From assembly GCF_047303325.1 (NCBI RefSeq), contig NZ_JBKBEX010000009.1, forward strand, positions 91,489 to 155,488: a stretch of 64,000 nucleotides of DNA. The letters run 5' to 3'. Positions 7,037 to 16,068 of this stretch are shown here, one piece after another (position 1 is the first letter of the stretch; each line of letters opens with the position of its first letter). The stretch is from Polaromonas sp047303325. Lineage in GTDB: Bacteria; Pseudomonadota; Gammaproteobacteria; Burkholderiales; Burkholderiaceae_C. A model generated the notes under the pieces. The model saw only the letters and a program-made list of their open reading frames with translations, ran no database searches and was not told the DNA's origin. Both the position numbers and the translations under genes were made by a program.

Positions 7037-8518
7037 TCAAATGCGGCTGAAGTATTCGCGGCGCTGCCAGTCGTCCTTGTCTTCGGCATCGGCATGGCGC
7101 TTGATTTCGGCTTGTTTGATGTGTGTGAAGCAGTTGATGAAAGTGTCGCCCAAGCCTGCCACCAGCGTGGCGTCGGCTTTGAGCGCCTCCAGCGCCTCGC
7201 CCAGGCTGGTGGGGATTTTCTCGGCGCTGCCGCCATAGGGCGCGTCGGTGGCTGGCGGGGCCTTGAGGCGGCGCGTGATGCCGTCCAGCCCGGCATGGAT
7301 TTGCGAGGCGATGTAGAGATAAGGATTGGCGGCGGGCTCGCCCAGGCGGTTTTCGATGCGCGTGCTGTTGTCATTGCACTGGCCGATTACGCGCAGCATG
7401 GCGCCGCGGTTGTCGCGGCCCCACAGGATGGACTGCGGTGCCAGCGCGTTGGGCCGGAATCGCCCGAAGCCGTTGATGGTGGGCGTGCAAAAAGCCGTCA
7501 TGCCGTGCGCATGCGCCAGCAGCCCGGCCAGGTAGTGCTCGCCGGTTTCCGAGAGCGTGAATTGCGCATCCGTCGGCGTGCTGCCGGCGGCCGGGCTGGC
7601 GCGCTTGAACAGGTTGGTGCCGGTTGTCAGGTCCACCAGCGATTGGTGCAGATGCCAGCCGCTGGACATGATGTTGGGAAAGGGCGGGCGGCACATAAAC
7701 GTCGCGTGGTAGCCGGCGCGCCGCAGCGCCTGTTTCACCGCGCTGCGAAACAGCACCATGTTGTCGGCCGCCGCCAGCGCGTCAGTGGCTTCGAATACCG
7801 CCTCGACCTGGCTGGGGCCAAGCTCGATTTCCAGCGACAGCAGCGGCAGGCCCAGCGCCTGCGCCGTGCGCTGCACGATGCGCAGCGGCTCCTCGGCCAT
7901 GTCCGCCCACTGTTCGGACAGCAGCTGGTAGCCGGGGTGGATCATGCTCACCTGCGGCGGCAGGCCGGGCCAGCCGGCCAGTTCGGGGTCCAGTTGAGGA
8001 TGCGGCCCGCCTTCGTTGACGCGGTAGATATGGAATTCGATTTCCAGCCCGCACTTCATGCCGTAGCCGGCCTCGGCCAGCTTGGCCAGCGCGTCTTGCA
8101 GCACGCGGCGCGTGTCGAGTGCCACCGGCTTGCCGTCGGGAAACCAGGGCTGGCATTGCAGCCAGCCGGTTTTCTCTGCCCACGGCAATTCTTTCAAGCT
8201 GGCCGGGTCGGCCAGCAGCATCACATTGCCGCCGAATTCAAAACCGGGCAGGCCCGCGGCGCCGCCGGCCTCGAACACCTTGTAGGCGGTGCGGTCGGCC
8301 GTGTCCTTGAGCAGCAGCGTGCTGACCATGCCCACGCCGTCGGCCATGGCCTGCGCTGCGGCGGCCGCCACCAGCGTCTTGCCGCGCAGCATGCCGTGCA
8401 GGTCGCACCAGGCAAAACGCAGCAGCTCCAGGCCGCTGGCCTCGATGCGCCGCAGCGCCTCGGCCTGGGCGGCTTGCCGCGCGGCGTCGTGCACGCCGCA
8501 TTGCGCCGCGAAGCTCAT
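7037..8518 (-). CDS. Glutamine synthetase-like gamma-glutamyl ligase (GlnA-family, catabolic type)
   Basis: The 493-residue GlnA-fold protein has an N-terminal beta-grasp domain with DLHGMLRGKTL (the family's D-x-x-G-x-x-R-G-K) and a catalytic domain with GLEIEFHIY and SLEIELGPSQVEAVFE (metal/glutamate ligands), SSGWHLHQSL (the nucleotide/ammonia-site histidines) and NRGAMLRV / STRIENRLGEPAANPYLYIA (ATP/Glu-binding arginines). The ATG at 8518 overlaps the Rieske gene stop as ATGA. GS-like enzymes in catabolic operons ligate glutamate to amines, as in polyamine, isopropylamine or aniline pathways. Its coupling with a Rieske oxygenase suggests activation of an amine before oxidation. The substrate is inferred, not seen; it is not the housekeeping GlnA. 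Confidence 0.78.
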   Translation of the reverse strand: MSFAAQCGVHDAARQAAQAEALRRIEASGLELLRFAWCDLHGMLRGKTLVAAAAAQAMADGVGMVSTLLLKDTADRTAYKVFEAGGAAGLPGFEFGGNVMLLADPASLKELPWAEKTGWLQCQPWFPDGKPVALDTRRVLQDALAKLAEAGYGMKCGLEIEFHIYRVNEGGPHPQLDPELAGWPGLPPQVSMIHPGYQLLSEQWADMAEEPLRIVQRTAQALGLPLLSLEIELGPSQVEAVFEATDALAAADNMVLFRSAVKQALRRAGYHATFMCRPPFPNIMSSGWHLHQSLVDLTTGTNLFKRASPAAGSTPTDAQFTLSETGEHYLAGLLAHAHGMTAFCTPTINGFGRFRPNALAPQSILWGRDNRGAMLRVIGQCNDNSTRIENRLGEPAANPYLYIASQIHAGLDGITRRLKAPPATDAPYGGSAEKIPTSLGEALEALKADATLVAGLGDTFINCFTHIKQAEIKRHADAEDKDDWQRREYFSRI

Positions 8519-9930
8519 GATTGCGTGGCGGTGTCGGCCGAAGCGGGCGAGGGGGCTTTGGCGTCCAGCCAGGGCGCGCCCTCGCGTTTGGCGCGTGCGT
8601 TTTGCTGCCACCACTGGGCCCATTCGCCGGCCGGGGCGATGCCGTCCACCGTATCCGGGCCAGTGATCATTGCGGCCTGCGCGGGGTCGGCGATGCCGGG
8701 TGCCACGCCGCCGTTCTGCACGGTCTCAATTGCCTTGAGCAGCACGCGCCGGTTCGCCATGATGACCTTGTCGGAGGTGGCCAGGTGTTCGCGCGTGCGG
8801 TCCTGGATGGCACCCATGCTTTCCACCGCCCACTGGTCGTGCACATTGATGTCTTCCTCGCCCATGCCCAGGTAGGTGGTGCTCATCTGCTCCTCAGCAT
8901 TAAAGCCCCAGTCGTTGTGGCGGCCGGCCTTGGGGATGTAGTCGGGCAGGGCGATGAACTGCTGGCGCTGCGCGCGCATGCTTTCGCGGTCCAGCGGGCC
9001 GGCAAAGCTCGTGAAGAAGGTGTACCAATAGGTGTGGGTGTCGTCCACCGGCACATGCATCTGCGTGATGGTCATGGTCTCCGACAGCGGGATCACAAAG
9101 GTGGCCGGGAAGATGGCGTTGGTCACGCGCACGTGGGTGAGCTTGTCGGTCATGGCGCGCAGCGCGGTCAGCTGCATGCCCCAGGGCTTGTTCTCGAAGC
9201 TGATGTCGGGCTGGGCGAACTCGCGCATGATGCGTGTCATTGGCCACTGCTCGCCGTCCTTGCTGCCGGCGCTGGCGCTGCGAAACTGCTTGCCGGCCGG
9301 GTTCTCGCCGATTTGCTCCAGCGGGTCGTCCTGCAAAAAGCGGTGCAAAAAGGACGGGTGCGCCGGGTCTATGCCCACTTCAAAGGACTGCAGCCAGTTG
9401 GCGTTCCACAAACCCTTGAAGGCAAAGCTGTGCGTGGCCGGCGCGGTAAAGCAGTCAAAAGCCGGGAAGGGCGGCGGCGTGCTGCCCTCGTCGCCCAGCC
9501 AGGCGAACAGTACGCCGGCCTTTTCACTCACGGGGTAGCTGCGCTGGCGTATGCGCTCGCACAGCTTGCTGCCGGTGGGTTCGGCCGGTGTTTCCAGGCA
9601 GCGGCCATCGGTCGCGAACTTCCAGCCGTGAAAAGGGCAGCGCAGGCCGCCACCCTGTTCCAGGCTTTCGCGCCGGCCGAAGGACAGGTCGGCGCCGCGG
9701 TGGGCGCAATCGCGGTCCAGCAGGCCCCAGGCGCCGGAGGCGTCCTTGAACAGTACCAGGTCCTGGCCGAAGAGTTTCAGCGCCTTGACCGGGCGGATGG
9801 CCATGCGCGGGTCCAGCGCCGGGTTGAACTCATCGACCAGCGCCGCAGGCTGCCAGTACCGGCGCAGCAGCTTGCCGCAGGGCGTGCCCGCGGTGATGCG
9901 GGTCAGCAGTTGGTTTTGTTCAGCGTTCAT
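8515..9930 (-). CDS. Rieske aromatic ring-hydroxylating oxygenase, alpha subunit
   Basis: The 471-residue oxygenase has an N-terminal Rieske domain with the C-x-H (DCAHRGADLSFG) and C-x2-H (RCPFHGWKF) ligands of the [2Fe-2S] cluster. The C-terminal catalytic domain carries the mononuclear-iron motif in FEVGIDPAHPSFLHRF (bridging Asp plus two His). Length and layout resemble the single-component-oxygenase group that includes phthalate 4,5-dioxygenase and O-demethylases, which work as homotrimers without a beta subunit. It is the first gene of an operon with a GS-like ligase, a ferredoxin and an ABM protein, divergent from a GntR regulator. The substrate is unknown; an aromatic amine, its glutamyl conjugate or a methoxy-aromatic are possibilities. 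Confidence 0.85.
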   Translation of the reverse strand: MNAEQNQLLTRITAGTPCGKLLRRYWQPAALVDEFNPALDPRMAIRPVKALKLFGQDLVLFKDASGAWGLLDRDCAHRGADLSFGRRESLEQGGGLRCPFHGWKFATDGRCLETPAEPTGSKLCERIRQRSYPVSEKAGVLFAWLGDEGSTPPPFPAFDCFTAPATHSFAFKGLWNANWLQSFEVGIDPAHPSFLHRFLQDDPLEQIGENPAGKQFRSASAGSKDGEQWPMTRIMREFAQPDISFENKPWGMQLTALRAMTDKLTHVRVTNAIFPATFVIPLSETMTITQMHVPVDDTHTYWYTFFTSFAGPLDRESMRAQRQQFIALPDYIPKAGRHNDWGFNAEEQMSTTYLGMGEEDINVHDQWAVESMGAIQDRTREHLATSDKVIMANRRVLLKAIETVQNGGVAPGIADPAQAAMITGPDTVDGIAPAGEWAQWWQQNARAKREGAPWLDAKAPSPASADTATQS

Positions 9931-10003
9931 GGCGAGGCCTTGTCGTGCAGGGTAAACCTAAAAACGGTATCCCAAATTTAAAATTCAGTGTACATTCGCA
10001 GTC

Positions 10004-10726
10004 ATGAACTTGCAAGAAACCGTGTTGATGCAGTTGCGCGATCTGATTCTGCGCGGCGAGTTCGAGCCCGGCCAGCGGCTGGCCGAGCAGCAACTGGCCG
10101 AGCGCCTGGGCGCCTCGCGCACACCGGTGCGGGCCGCGCTGGTCACGCTGGAGCAGGAGGGGCTGGTCGAGGCCAACGACACCGGCAAATACCTGGTGCG
10201 CCAGTTCACGCCGCGCGAGGTGTCCGACGCGATTGCGGTGCGCGGCCACCTTGAGGGCATGGCGGCGCGCCTGGTGGCCGAGCACGGCGTGTCGCGCCAG
10301 CTGCAGCTTGATCTGCAGTCTTGCCTGGACGAAGGCGACAGGGCGCTGGCGGCCAACCCGCTGGGCTATGAGAACTACGCAGCCTATGCCGCCATGAACG
10401 ACCGCTTCCACGCGCTGATCCTGGAGGCCAGCGGCAACCGCGCCTTGCAGCGCGCGATCCAGCTCAACGACAAACTGCCTTTCGCATCAGCCTCGGCCAT
10501 GCTGCCCATGCAGTCCACGCTGGAGCAGGATCGCGACTGGATGCATTACGCGCACCGCCAGCACCATATGCTGTTCGCCGCGCTCAAGGCCGGCGAGGGC
10601 GCGCGCGCCCAGGCCCTGGCCGTGGAACACACCGAGGTGGCGCAAATGAATATGCGCATGGCGCTGGAGCGGCGCGCCGAAACCGAAAGCGTGCTGCCGG
10701 GCTTGCGTCTCGTCGTCGGTCGTTAA
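10004..10726 (+). CDS. GntR-family regulator (FCD/FadR subfamily)
   Basis: The 240-residue regulator has an N-terminal winged helix (residues about 3-68: LQETVLMQLRDLILRGEFEPG, then the helix-turn-helix LAERLGASRTPVRAALVTLEQEGLV, quoted in parts) and an all-helical FCD ligand domain with its metal/ligand residues in AAMNDRFHALILEASGN and the MHYAHRQHHMLF segment. It is divergent from the Rieske operon across a 73-bp gap, so it probably controls that operon in response to the substrate or a product. I could not pick a convincing operator in the short gap. Confidence 0.88.
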   Translation: MNLQETVLMQLRDLILRGEFEPGQRLAEQQLAERLGASRTPVRAALVTLEQEGLVEANDTGKYLVRQFTPREVSDAIAVRGHLEGMAARLVAEHGVSRQLQLDLQSCLDEGDRALAANPLGYENYAAYAAMNDRFHALILEASGNRALQRAIQLNDKLPFASASAMLPMQSTLEQDRDWMHYAHRQHHMLFAALKAGEGARAQALAVEHTEVAQMNMRMALERRAETESVLPGLRLVVGR

Positions 10727-10729
10727 ACC

Positions 10730-11998
10730 TTAGCGCTCGCCCAGCAGCAGCTTCAAGTCAATCGAATCGGCAACGGCCTTGTTGCCGGCATCACCCAGGT
10801 GCAGGTGGTCGCCCGAGTCGTAGGCTGGCCGTATGCGCAGCGGGTTTTGCGGGTCGCGCACCACCGCATCAAAGTCCAGCACCGCGTCGAATTCGCCGCT
10901 GTGGCGTATCCACTCATTGATGCGCTGGCGCAGCGCGTCTTTCTCGGGGCTGTAGTAATTCGCGATCGGTGAGCCTGGCATGGTCAGCGCGCCTTCAAAA
11001 GGCGTCAGCGTGGCACCGGCGATGCGCACTCCGCGGCTGCGGGCGCGGGTGATCAACTGCCGGTAGCCGGCTATCAAGGCATCGGCCTGCGTGGCCGGCT
11101 CGCCGGGTTCAAAGGTACTGCCGGGCCAGCTGATGTCGTTGATGCCCATGAGCAGCACCACACCGGCCACGCCGGGTTGGCCCAGCACGTCGCGCTCAAA
11201 GCGCGCCAGCGCATTCGGACCCATGTGGTTTTTGAGCATCCGCCCGCCCGAGATCCCGGCATTGAGCACGGCCACCTTTTGCCCGGCCAGGCGGCGCGCG
11301 AGGAAATCGGGCCATCGGCTGTCCGTGCCCGGCGTGGAGGCCGCGCCGTCGGTGATGGAGTCACCAAAGGCCACCACGCTGCGCGTGCCGGGCACGGCCT
11401 CCACCAGCACTGCGCTCAGGAAGAGGCGGCTGTTCACCACGCTGTCGGCTTTTACGGTGGTCGCGCCAGCCACATTGCCCGACGCGATCTGCGCGGGCTG
11501 CAGGCCGTCCCAGTGGATGGTCGTGAGGGCTGTTGTTTGCGGAAAGTACAGGCTGACAGTCAGGCGCTGCAGCGGTGCGACCTCCATCGCGACCGGGTCG
11601 CTCACGATGGGCGCGCCCGCCGGCACGGTGGCCGTGGTTTGGCCGCCGAAGGTCAGGGCCAGGCTGGGCCCGCCGGTGCTGCCCGCGTTGTCGCCGGCCG
11701 CCGCGATGCTTGCCGCGCCTATCTGCAAAGGCTGCGTGCCGTATTCGTTGGACAGCACAATGCGCACGCGCGAGCCGCCCACATCGGCGCGCACGACCTG
11801 GCGCACGGTCTGGTCCTGCAGGCTGGGCGGAAGGCCCAGGGGCAAAACAAAGCCGTCGGCCCAGACGGGCTGGGGGCTGGCCGTCCAGCCCGGAACCCAG
11901 TTGCTATCGGCCGCTTGCGCCTGCGGAAGAAAAGCGGCGCATAGCAGCGCGATAGAGAGGGCTGACTTAAGCGCGCGGAGTTTGACCAAGGTATTCAT
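10730..11998 (-). CDS. Secreted SGNH/GDSL-family hydrolase
   Basis: The 422-residue exported esterase or acylhydrolase has a signal peptide (residues about 1-29, hydrophobic core ending AQA), an N-terminal beta-rich accessory region of about 170 residues, and a SGNH catalytic domain. Block I is VVAFGDSITDG (nucleophile Ser), the Gly block is NAGISGGRM, block III is LLMGINDISWPG (Asn) and the Asp-His pair is in YDSGDHLHLGDAGNKAVAD. It is convergent with the GntR gene (3 bp apart) and follows an MFS gene by 11 bp on the same strand. The substrate is unknown; an ester or acetylated saccharide is likely. Confidence 0.87.
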   Translation of the reverse strand: MNTLVKLRALKSALSIALLCAAFLPQAQAADSNWVPGWTASPQPVWADGFVLPLGLPPSLQDQTVRQVVRADVGGSRVRIVLSNEYGTQPLQIGAASIAAAGDNAGSTGGPSLALTFGGQTTATVPAGAPIVSDPVAMEVAPLQRLTVSLYFPQTTALTTIHWDGLQPAQIASGNVAGATTVKADSVVNSRLFLSAVLVEAVPGTRSVVAFGDSITDGAASTPGTDSRWPDFLARRLAGQKVAVLNAGISGGRMLKNHMGPNALARFERDVLGQPGVAGVVLLMGINDISWPGSTFEPGEPATQADALIAGYRQLITRARSRGVRIAGATLTPFEGALTMPGSPIANYYSPEKDALRQRINEWIRHSGEFDAVLDFDAVVRDPQNPLRIRPAYDSGDHLHLGDAGNKAVADSIDLKLLLGER

Positions 11999-12009
11999 GG
12001 CGATGTTGT

Positions 12010-13212
12010 TCAGCAGGTGGCGGGAATGGCTTGCAGCTCGGTCTTGTCGCGCGACAGGCTGTACAGCGTGACGGCGATGCCCGCCACAGTGATCAGCGCG
12101 GCCAGCCAGCTCAAACCCCCCAGGCCGAAGGAGCTGCTCACGACCAGGCCGCCCAGCCAGGCGCCCAGCGCATTACCTACATTGAACGCGCCTATGTTGA
12201 GGCTGGCCGCAAGGTTCTGGCCGGCGCCATGCGCCTGCTGCAGCACGCGCATTTGCAGCGGCGCGACGGTGGCGAAAGAGGCTATGCCCAGCAGCCCGAC
12301 GAAGAGCACCGTGGCCACCGGTGAGTGCAGCACAAAACCCATCGCGCCCAGCACCAGCGCCGTCGCGCCCAGGGTGACAAGCAGGGACATACGCAGGCCG
12401 CGGTCGGCCAGGCGTCCGCCCAGCAGGTTGCCGATAAAGATGCCGCCGCCGAACACCAGCAGGATGGGCGACACCGCGGCTTCGCTAAAGCCGGTGAGCC
12501 GGGTCAGGATGGGCTGGATGTAGGTAAAGATCGCGAACACGCCGGCAAAACCGAACACCGTCATCAACAGGCCCAGCATGACTTGCGGGCGGGCCAGCCC
12601 GGCCAGTTCCTGGCGGATGGAACCATTGCCGTTTTCTGCGGCGCTGCGCGGCACAAAGACCGCCAGCACCAGGAAGGCCAGCAGGCCTATCAGCGCCACC
12701 CCCCAGAAGGTGGCGCGCCAGCCGTAGTGCAGGCCCAGCCAGGCACCCGCCGGCACACCGAGCAGGGTGGCGAGCGACAGGCCGCTGAACATGATGGCAA
12801 TCGCCGAGGCCTTGCGTTCGGGCGCAACCAGGCCTGTGGCGACGATGGAGCCCACGCCGAAGAAAGTGCCGTGCGCCAGCGAGGTGATCACGCGCGCCGC
12901 CATCAGGCTGGCGTAGTCGGGCGCCAGCGCGCAGGCCAGGTTGCCCAGTGTGAAGATGGCCATCAGCGCCAGTAGCACGGTTTTGCGCGGCAGCTTGCGC
13001 GTGGCCAGCGTCAGCACCGGCGCGCCCACCGCCACGCCCAACGCATAACCTGAAATCAGCAGCCCGGCCGAAGCGATGCTGACGCCCAGGTCTGCCGAGA
13101 CCTGCAGCAGCAGGCCCATGATGACGAACTCGGTCGTGCCTATGCCGAAGGAGCCGGCGGTGAGGGCTAGCAGGCCCAAAGGGAGTGAAGGGGGTGGTTT
13201 TTGCGCAGCCAT
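12010..13212 (-). CDS. MFS transporter, DHA1 family (AraJ/YdhP-like)
   Basis: The 400-residue inner-membrane protein has about 12 hydrophobic segments. The N-terminal segment LLALTAGSFGIGTTEFVIMG is the hallmark of the AraJ/YdhP/YdeA drug:H+ antiporter-1 group. The loop 2-3 motif (LATRKLPRKTVLL) and motif C-like GVPAGAWLGLHYGWRATFWG (TM5) are visible. It likely exports a sugar, purine or drug-like molecule by proton antiport. It is divergent from a LysR regulator, with a palindrome in the gap, and upstream of the SGNH hydrolase gene in a probable two-gene operon. Confidence 0.88.
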   Translation of the reverse strand: MAAQKPPPSLPLGLLALTAGSFGIGTTEFVIMGLLLQVSADLGVSIASAGLLISGYALGVAVGAPVLTLATRKLPRKTVLLALMAIFTLGNLACALAPDYASLMAARVITSLAHGTFFGVGSIVATGLVAPERKASAIAIMFSGLSLATLLGVPAGAWLGLHYGWRATFWGVALIGLLAFLVLAVFVPRSAAENGNGSIRQELAGLARPQVMLGLLMTVFGFAGVFAIFTYIQPILTRLTGFSEAAVSPILLVFGGGIFIGNLLGGRLADRGLRMSLLVTLGATALVLGAMGFVLHSPVATVLFVGLLGIASFATVAPLQMRVLQQAHGAGQNLAASLNIGAFNVGNALGAWLGGLVVSSSFGLGGLSWLAALITVAGIAVTLYSLSRDKTELQAIPATC

Positions 13213-13307
13213 GGAAGTCGCCTGTGAAAAAAGGAAGATAAGGAAGATGCGACTAGTGTGGAGACGAAGCGGTATCTTGACTAGAATGGCCTGAAGACAA
13301 TCATTTG

Positions 13308-13320
13308 TGAATTCAATTCA
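13308..13320. promoter_or_regulatory. 13-bp palindrome in the MFS/LysR divergent promoter
   Basis: TGAATT-C-AATTCA is a perfect odd-length palindrome in an AT-rich stretch of the 135-bp gap between the divergent MFS and LysR genes. It fits the T-N11-A shape of a LysR box and is the likely site of autoregulation and control of the exporter operon. Confidence 0.5.
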
Positions 13321-13347
13321 TAATAATCCGGCCAAAATAGCTCCACC

Positions 13348-14292
13348 ATGCCCCGCATAGACGTCAACCGCTCCGGCGAAATGGAAGCCTTTGTCCAGGT
13401 GGTGGACAAGGGCGGGTTTTCGGCCGCCGCGCGCCAGTTGTGCATGACGCCTTCGGCCGTCAGCAAGCTGGTCACCCGGCTGGAGGCGCGGCTGGGCACG
13501 CGCCTGGTCAACCGCTCCACCCGCAAGCTGCAGCTCACGCCCGAGGGCACGACGTTTTACGAACAAAGCACGCGTGTGCTGGCCGACATGGACGAAGCCG
13601 AGCGCGGCGCGGCTGCCGGCGCCATGCCGCGCGGGCGCGTCAGCATCAACGCCAGCATGCCGACCGCGCACTGCCTGCTGCTACCGCTGGTGCCGGCCTT
13701 TCACGAGCGCTATCCCGACATCTCGCTGGACATCACGCTGACCGACCGCGTGGTCGACCTGCTGGACGAACGCACCGATGTGGCGATACGCTGGGGCGCG
13801 CTCGCCTCGTCCCAGCTGGTGGCGCGGCACCTGGGCGATACGGCGCAGCACATCGTCGGCAGTCCGGCCTACCTGGCGCGCCACGGCACGCCGCGAACCC
13901 TGCAAGACCTGGAGGCGCACCAGCGCCTGGCCCACACCTTCAAACGCAATATGCATTACTGGCCGGTGCGCGTGGACGGCCAGATCCAGCAATTGCCGAT
14001 TACCGGCTACGCGCGCGCCAGCGACGGCGAGGCCTTGCGCCACCTGGTGCTGGCGGGCGCGGGCCTGGCCCGCATGTCCCTGTTCCATATACGCCGCGAC
14101 CTGGACGCGGGCCGGCTGGTGGCCGTGGCCGAAGACCTCAACCCGGGCGAGCGCGAACCCATCCATGCGGTGTTTGTCGGCCGCGGCGGCCGCCTGCCGG
14201 CGCGTGTGCGCGTGCTGCTGGATTTCCTGGTGGAGCAGGTCACGCAGGAAGTGCTCGATGCCGGCGGGGTGGGGCCGGATTACCTGCCCTGA
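13348..14292 (+). CDS. LysR-family transcriptional regulator
   Basis: The 314-residue protein begins with a winged helix-turn-helix (residues about 11-70, EAFVQVVDKGGFSAAARQL and TPSAVSKLVTRLEARLGTRL) and continues with the two-lobed periplasmic-binding-like effector domain (from about residue 97, RGRVSINASMPTAHCLLLPL). It belongs to the large LTTR subgroup with NRSTRKLQLTPEG after the wing. It probably regulates the divergent MFS-SGNH genes. The effector is unknown. Confidence 0.88.
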   Translation: MPRIDVNRSGEMEAFVQVVDKGGFSAAARQLCMTPSAVSKLVTRLEARLGTRLVNRSTRKLQLTPEGTTFYEQSTRVLADMDEAERGAAAGAMPRGRVSINASMPTAHCLLLPLVPAFHERYPDISLDITLTDRVVDLLDERTDVAIRWGALASSQLVARHLGDTAQHIVGSPAYLARHGTPRTLQDLEAHQRLAHTFKRNMHYWPVRVDGQIQQLPITGYARASDGEALRHLVLAGAGLARMSLFHIRRDLDAGRLVAVAEDLNPGEREPIHAVFVGRGGRLPARVRVLLDFLVEQVTQEVLDAGGVGPDYLP

Positions 14293-14418
14293 CGGTCCCG
14301 GCGACTGGTAGCCGGCACTACTAGGTACAAGCCACTAGATAGCTTTCCCTATGGTTGCCTGCCCTGGACCTGCCCTAGCATTCCCGTATGGGGCCGCTCC
14401 CGGCCATGGAGAATTACT

Positions 14419-14907
14419 ATGCACCGCCTTTCGTTTCGCACCCTGGGATTTGCCTTGTTGCTGCTGTCATCGGCCGGTATCAGCCTGGCGCAGGATCGCT
14501 TCACGCCCTCAGCCGACGGCCAGGAAGTCACCGACAGCCGGACCGGCCTGATCTGGAAGCGTTGCGCCGAAGGCATGGTCTTCAAGGGCAAAACCTGCAC
14601 CGGTCAGGCGGTTTTCATGAACCATCCCGATGCGGCCGCGCGCGCCAAGGCGGCTTCGGCGCCGGATGCCGAATGGCGCATGCCCATCCTCAAGGAACTC
14701 TCCAGCATTGTGTCGGCGCGTGAGGCCGAGGAAAACAAGGCCGCGATAGACCCCAATGCCTTTCCCGCCACGCCGGTGGCCCGCTTCTGGACTTCCAGCA
14801 GCACCGGCCCGGGCTATTTCACCTTTGTGGGTTTCAGCGATGGCAGCGCCGGCGAAGCTCCGCGCGCCACGTCCGCCGCGGTGCGCCTGGTGCGCGGCGG
14901 GAAGTAA
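14419..14907 (+). CDS. Secreted DUF1566 (Lcl C-terminal domain-like) protein
   Basis: The 162-residue exported protein has a signal peptide at residues 1-24 (hydrophobic core FALLLLSSAGISLA). The mature part has DUF1566/Lcl-C features: VTDSRTGLIWKRC at the start, EWRMPILKELSSIV (the W-R-x-P-x-x-x-E-L core), ARFWTSSSTGP and a C-terminal AAVRLVRGGK. The domain is found in cell-surface and adhesin-related proteins and has a C-type-lectin-like fold in some members. Its function here is unknown. The 126-bp gap before it holds no recognisable feature. Confidence 0.75.
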   Translation: MHRLSFRTLGFALLLLSSAGISLAQDRFTPSADGQEVTDSRTGLIWKRCAEGMVFKGKTCTGQAVFMNHPDAAARAKAASAPDAEWRMPILKELSSIVSAREAEENKAAIDPNAFPATPVARFWTSSSTGPGYFTFVGFSDGSAGEAPRATSAAVRLVRGGK

Positions 14908-14910
14908 GAA

Positions 14911-15945
14911 CTACTCTTTCGCGACCTGTAACACCAGCTTGCCGAAGTTCTCGCCGTTGAAGAGCTTGAGCAGGGTTTCGGGGAAGGTGTCCAGGCCGAC
15001 GACGATGTCTTCCTTGCTTTTCATGGTGCCGGCCTTGAGGTAGCCCGCCATCTCGGCCACACCGACGTGGTAGCGGTCGGCATAGTCGAACACCACGATG
15101 CCTTCCATGCGGGCGCGATTCACCAGCAGCGACAGGTAGTTGGCCGGGCCCTTCACGGGCGTGGTGTTGTTGTACTGGCTGATCGCGCCGCAGATGATGA
15201 TGCGGGCCCCGCGCGCCAGGCGCGCCAGCACCATGTCCAGGATTTCCCCGCCCACGTTGTCGAAGTAGATGTCTATGCCCTTGGGGCAGTATTCCTTGAG
15301 CCCGGCGCGCACGTCGCCATTTTTGTAGTCGATGCAGGCATCAAAACCCAGTTCATTGACCACCCAGTCGCACTTGGACTTGCCGCCGGCGATGCCCACT
15401 ACGCGGCAGCCCTTGAGCTTGGCGATCTGGCCCACGGTCTGGCCTACGGCGCCGGCCGCGCCAGACACCACCACGGTTTCGCCCGCCTTGGGCAGGCCCA
15501 CTTCCAGCAAGCCGAAGTAGCCGGTCATGCCGGGCAGGCCCAGCACATTGAGCCAGGACGTCAGGCCCAGGCGCGGGTCTATCTTGAACATGCCGCTGCG
15601 CTTGATCTGGTCGGCCGGGATCAGGCAGTACTCCTGCACGTCGAGCGCGGCGTTCACATAGTCGCCCACGGCAAAAGCCGGGTTCTGCGAGGCGATCACC
15701 TTGCCCACGCCGCCGGCGCGCATCACGGCGCCGATTTCCACCGGCGGGATGTAGCTCTTGGCGTCGTTCATCCAGCCGCGCATGGCCGGGTCCAGCGACA
15801 GGTACAGGGTTTTGACAAGCACGCCACCCGGGCCGGGTTCGGCCACGGGTTCGGTGGTGAAGCTCCAGTTGTCGCGCGTGGGCAGGCCGACGGGGCGGCT
15901 GGCCAGGCGAATCTGGTGGTTGCTCAGGCTGGTGATGGCGCTCAT
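14911..15945 (-). CDS. NADP-dependent medium-chain reductase (zinc-less MDR, CurA/leukotriene-B4-dehydrogenase type)
   Basis: The 344-residue cytoplasmic enoyl/alkenal reductase has a GroES-like N-terminal domain with LYLSLDPAMRGWMNDAKSYI, typical of the PTGR/CurA group, and a Rossmann domain with the NADP motif VVSGAAGAVGQTVGQIAKLKG. IDIYFDNVGGEILDMVLARL follows. It lacks the zinc-binding cysteines of alcohol dehydrogenases. Members reduce the C=C bond of alpha,beta-unsaturated ketones and aldehydes. It is convergent with the DUF1566 gene (3 bp apart) and appears to be a single-gene transcript. Confidence 0.87.
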   Translation of the reverse strand: MSAITSLSNHQIRLASRPVGLPTRDNWSFTTEPVAEPGPGGVLVKTLYLSLDPAMRGWMNDAKSYIPPVEIGAVMRAGGVGKVIASQNPAFAVGDYVNAALDVQEYCLIPADQIKRSGMFKIDPRLGLTSWLNVLGLPGMTGYFGLLEVGLPKAGETVVVSGAAGAVGQTVGQIAKLKGCRVVGIAGGKSKCDWVVNELGFDACIDYKNGDVRAGLKEYCPKGIDIYFDNVGGEILDMVLARLARGARIIICGAISQYNNTTPVKGPANYLSLLVNRARMEGIVVFDYADRYHVGVAEMAGYLKAGTMKSKEDIVVGLDTFPETLLKLFNGENFGKLVLQVAKE

Positions 15946-16068
15946 GGGTGTCTCCGGGAGTGGCGAGTGGGCAAAACGGCCATGGTAGTGGCGGACTGCC
16001 CGCGCGTCAGTCGCCCACGCGATTGCCCTGCCACATGGTGGGCGCGACGGCGGGATGTATTTAACCCA

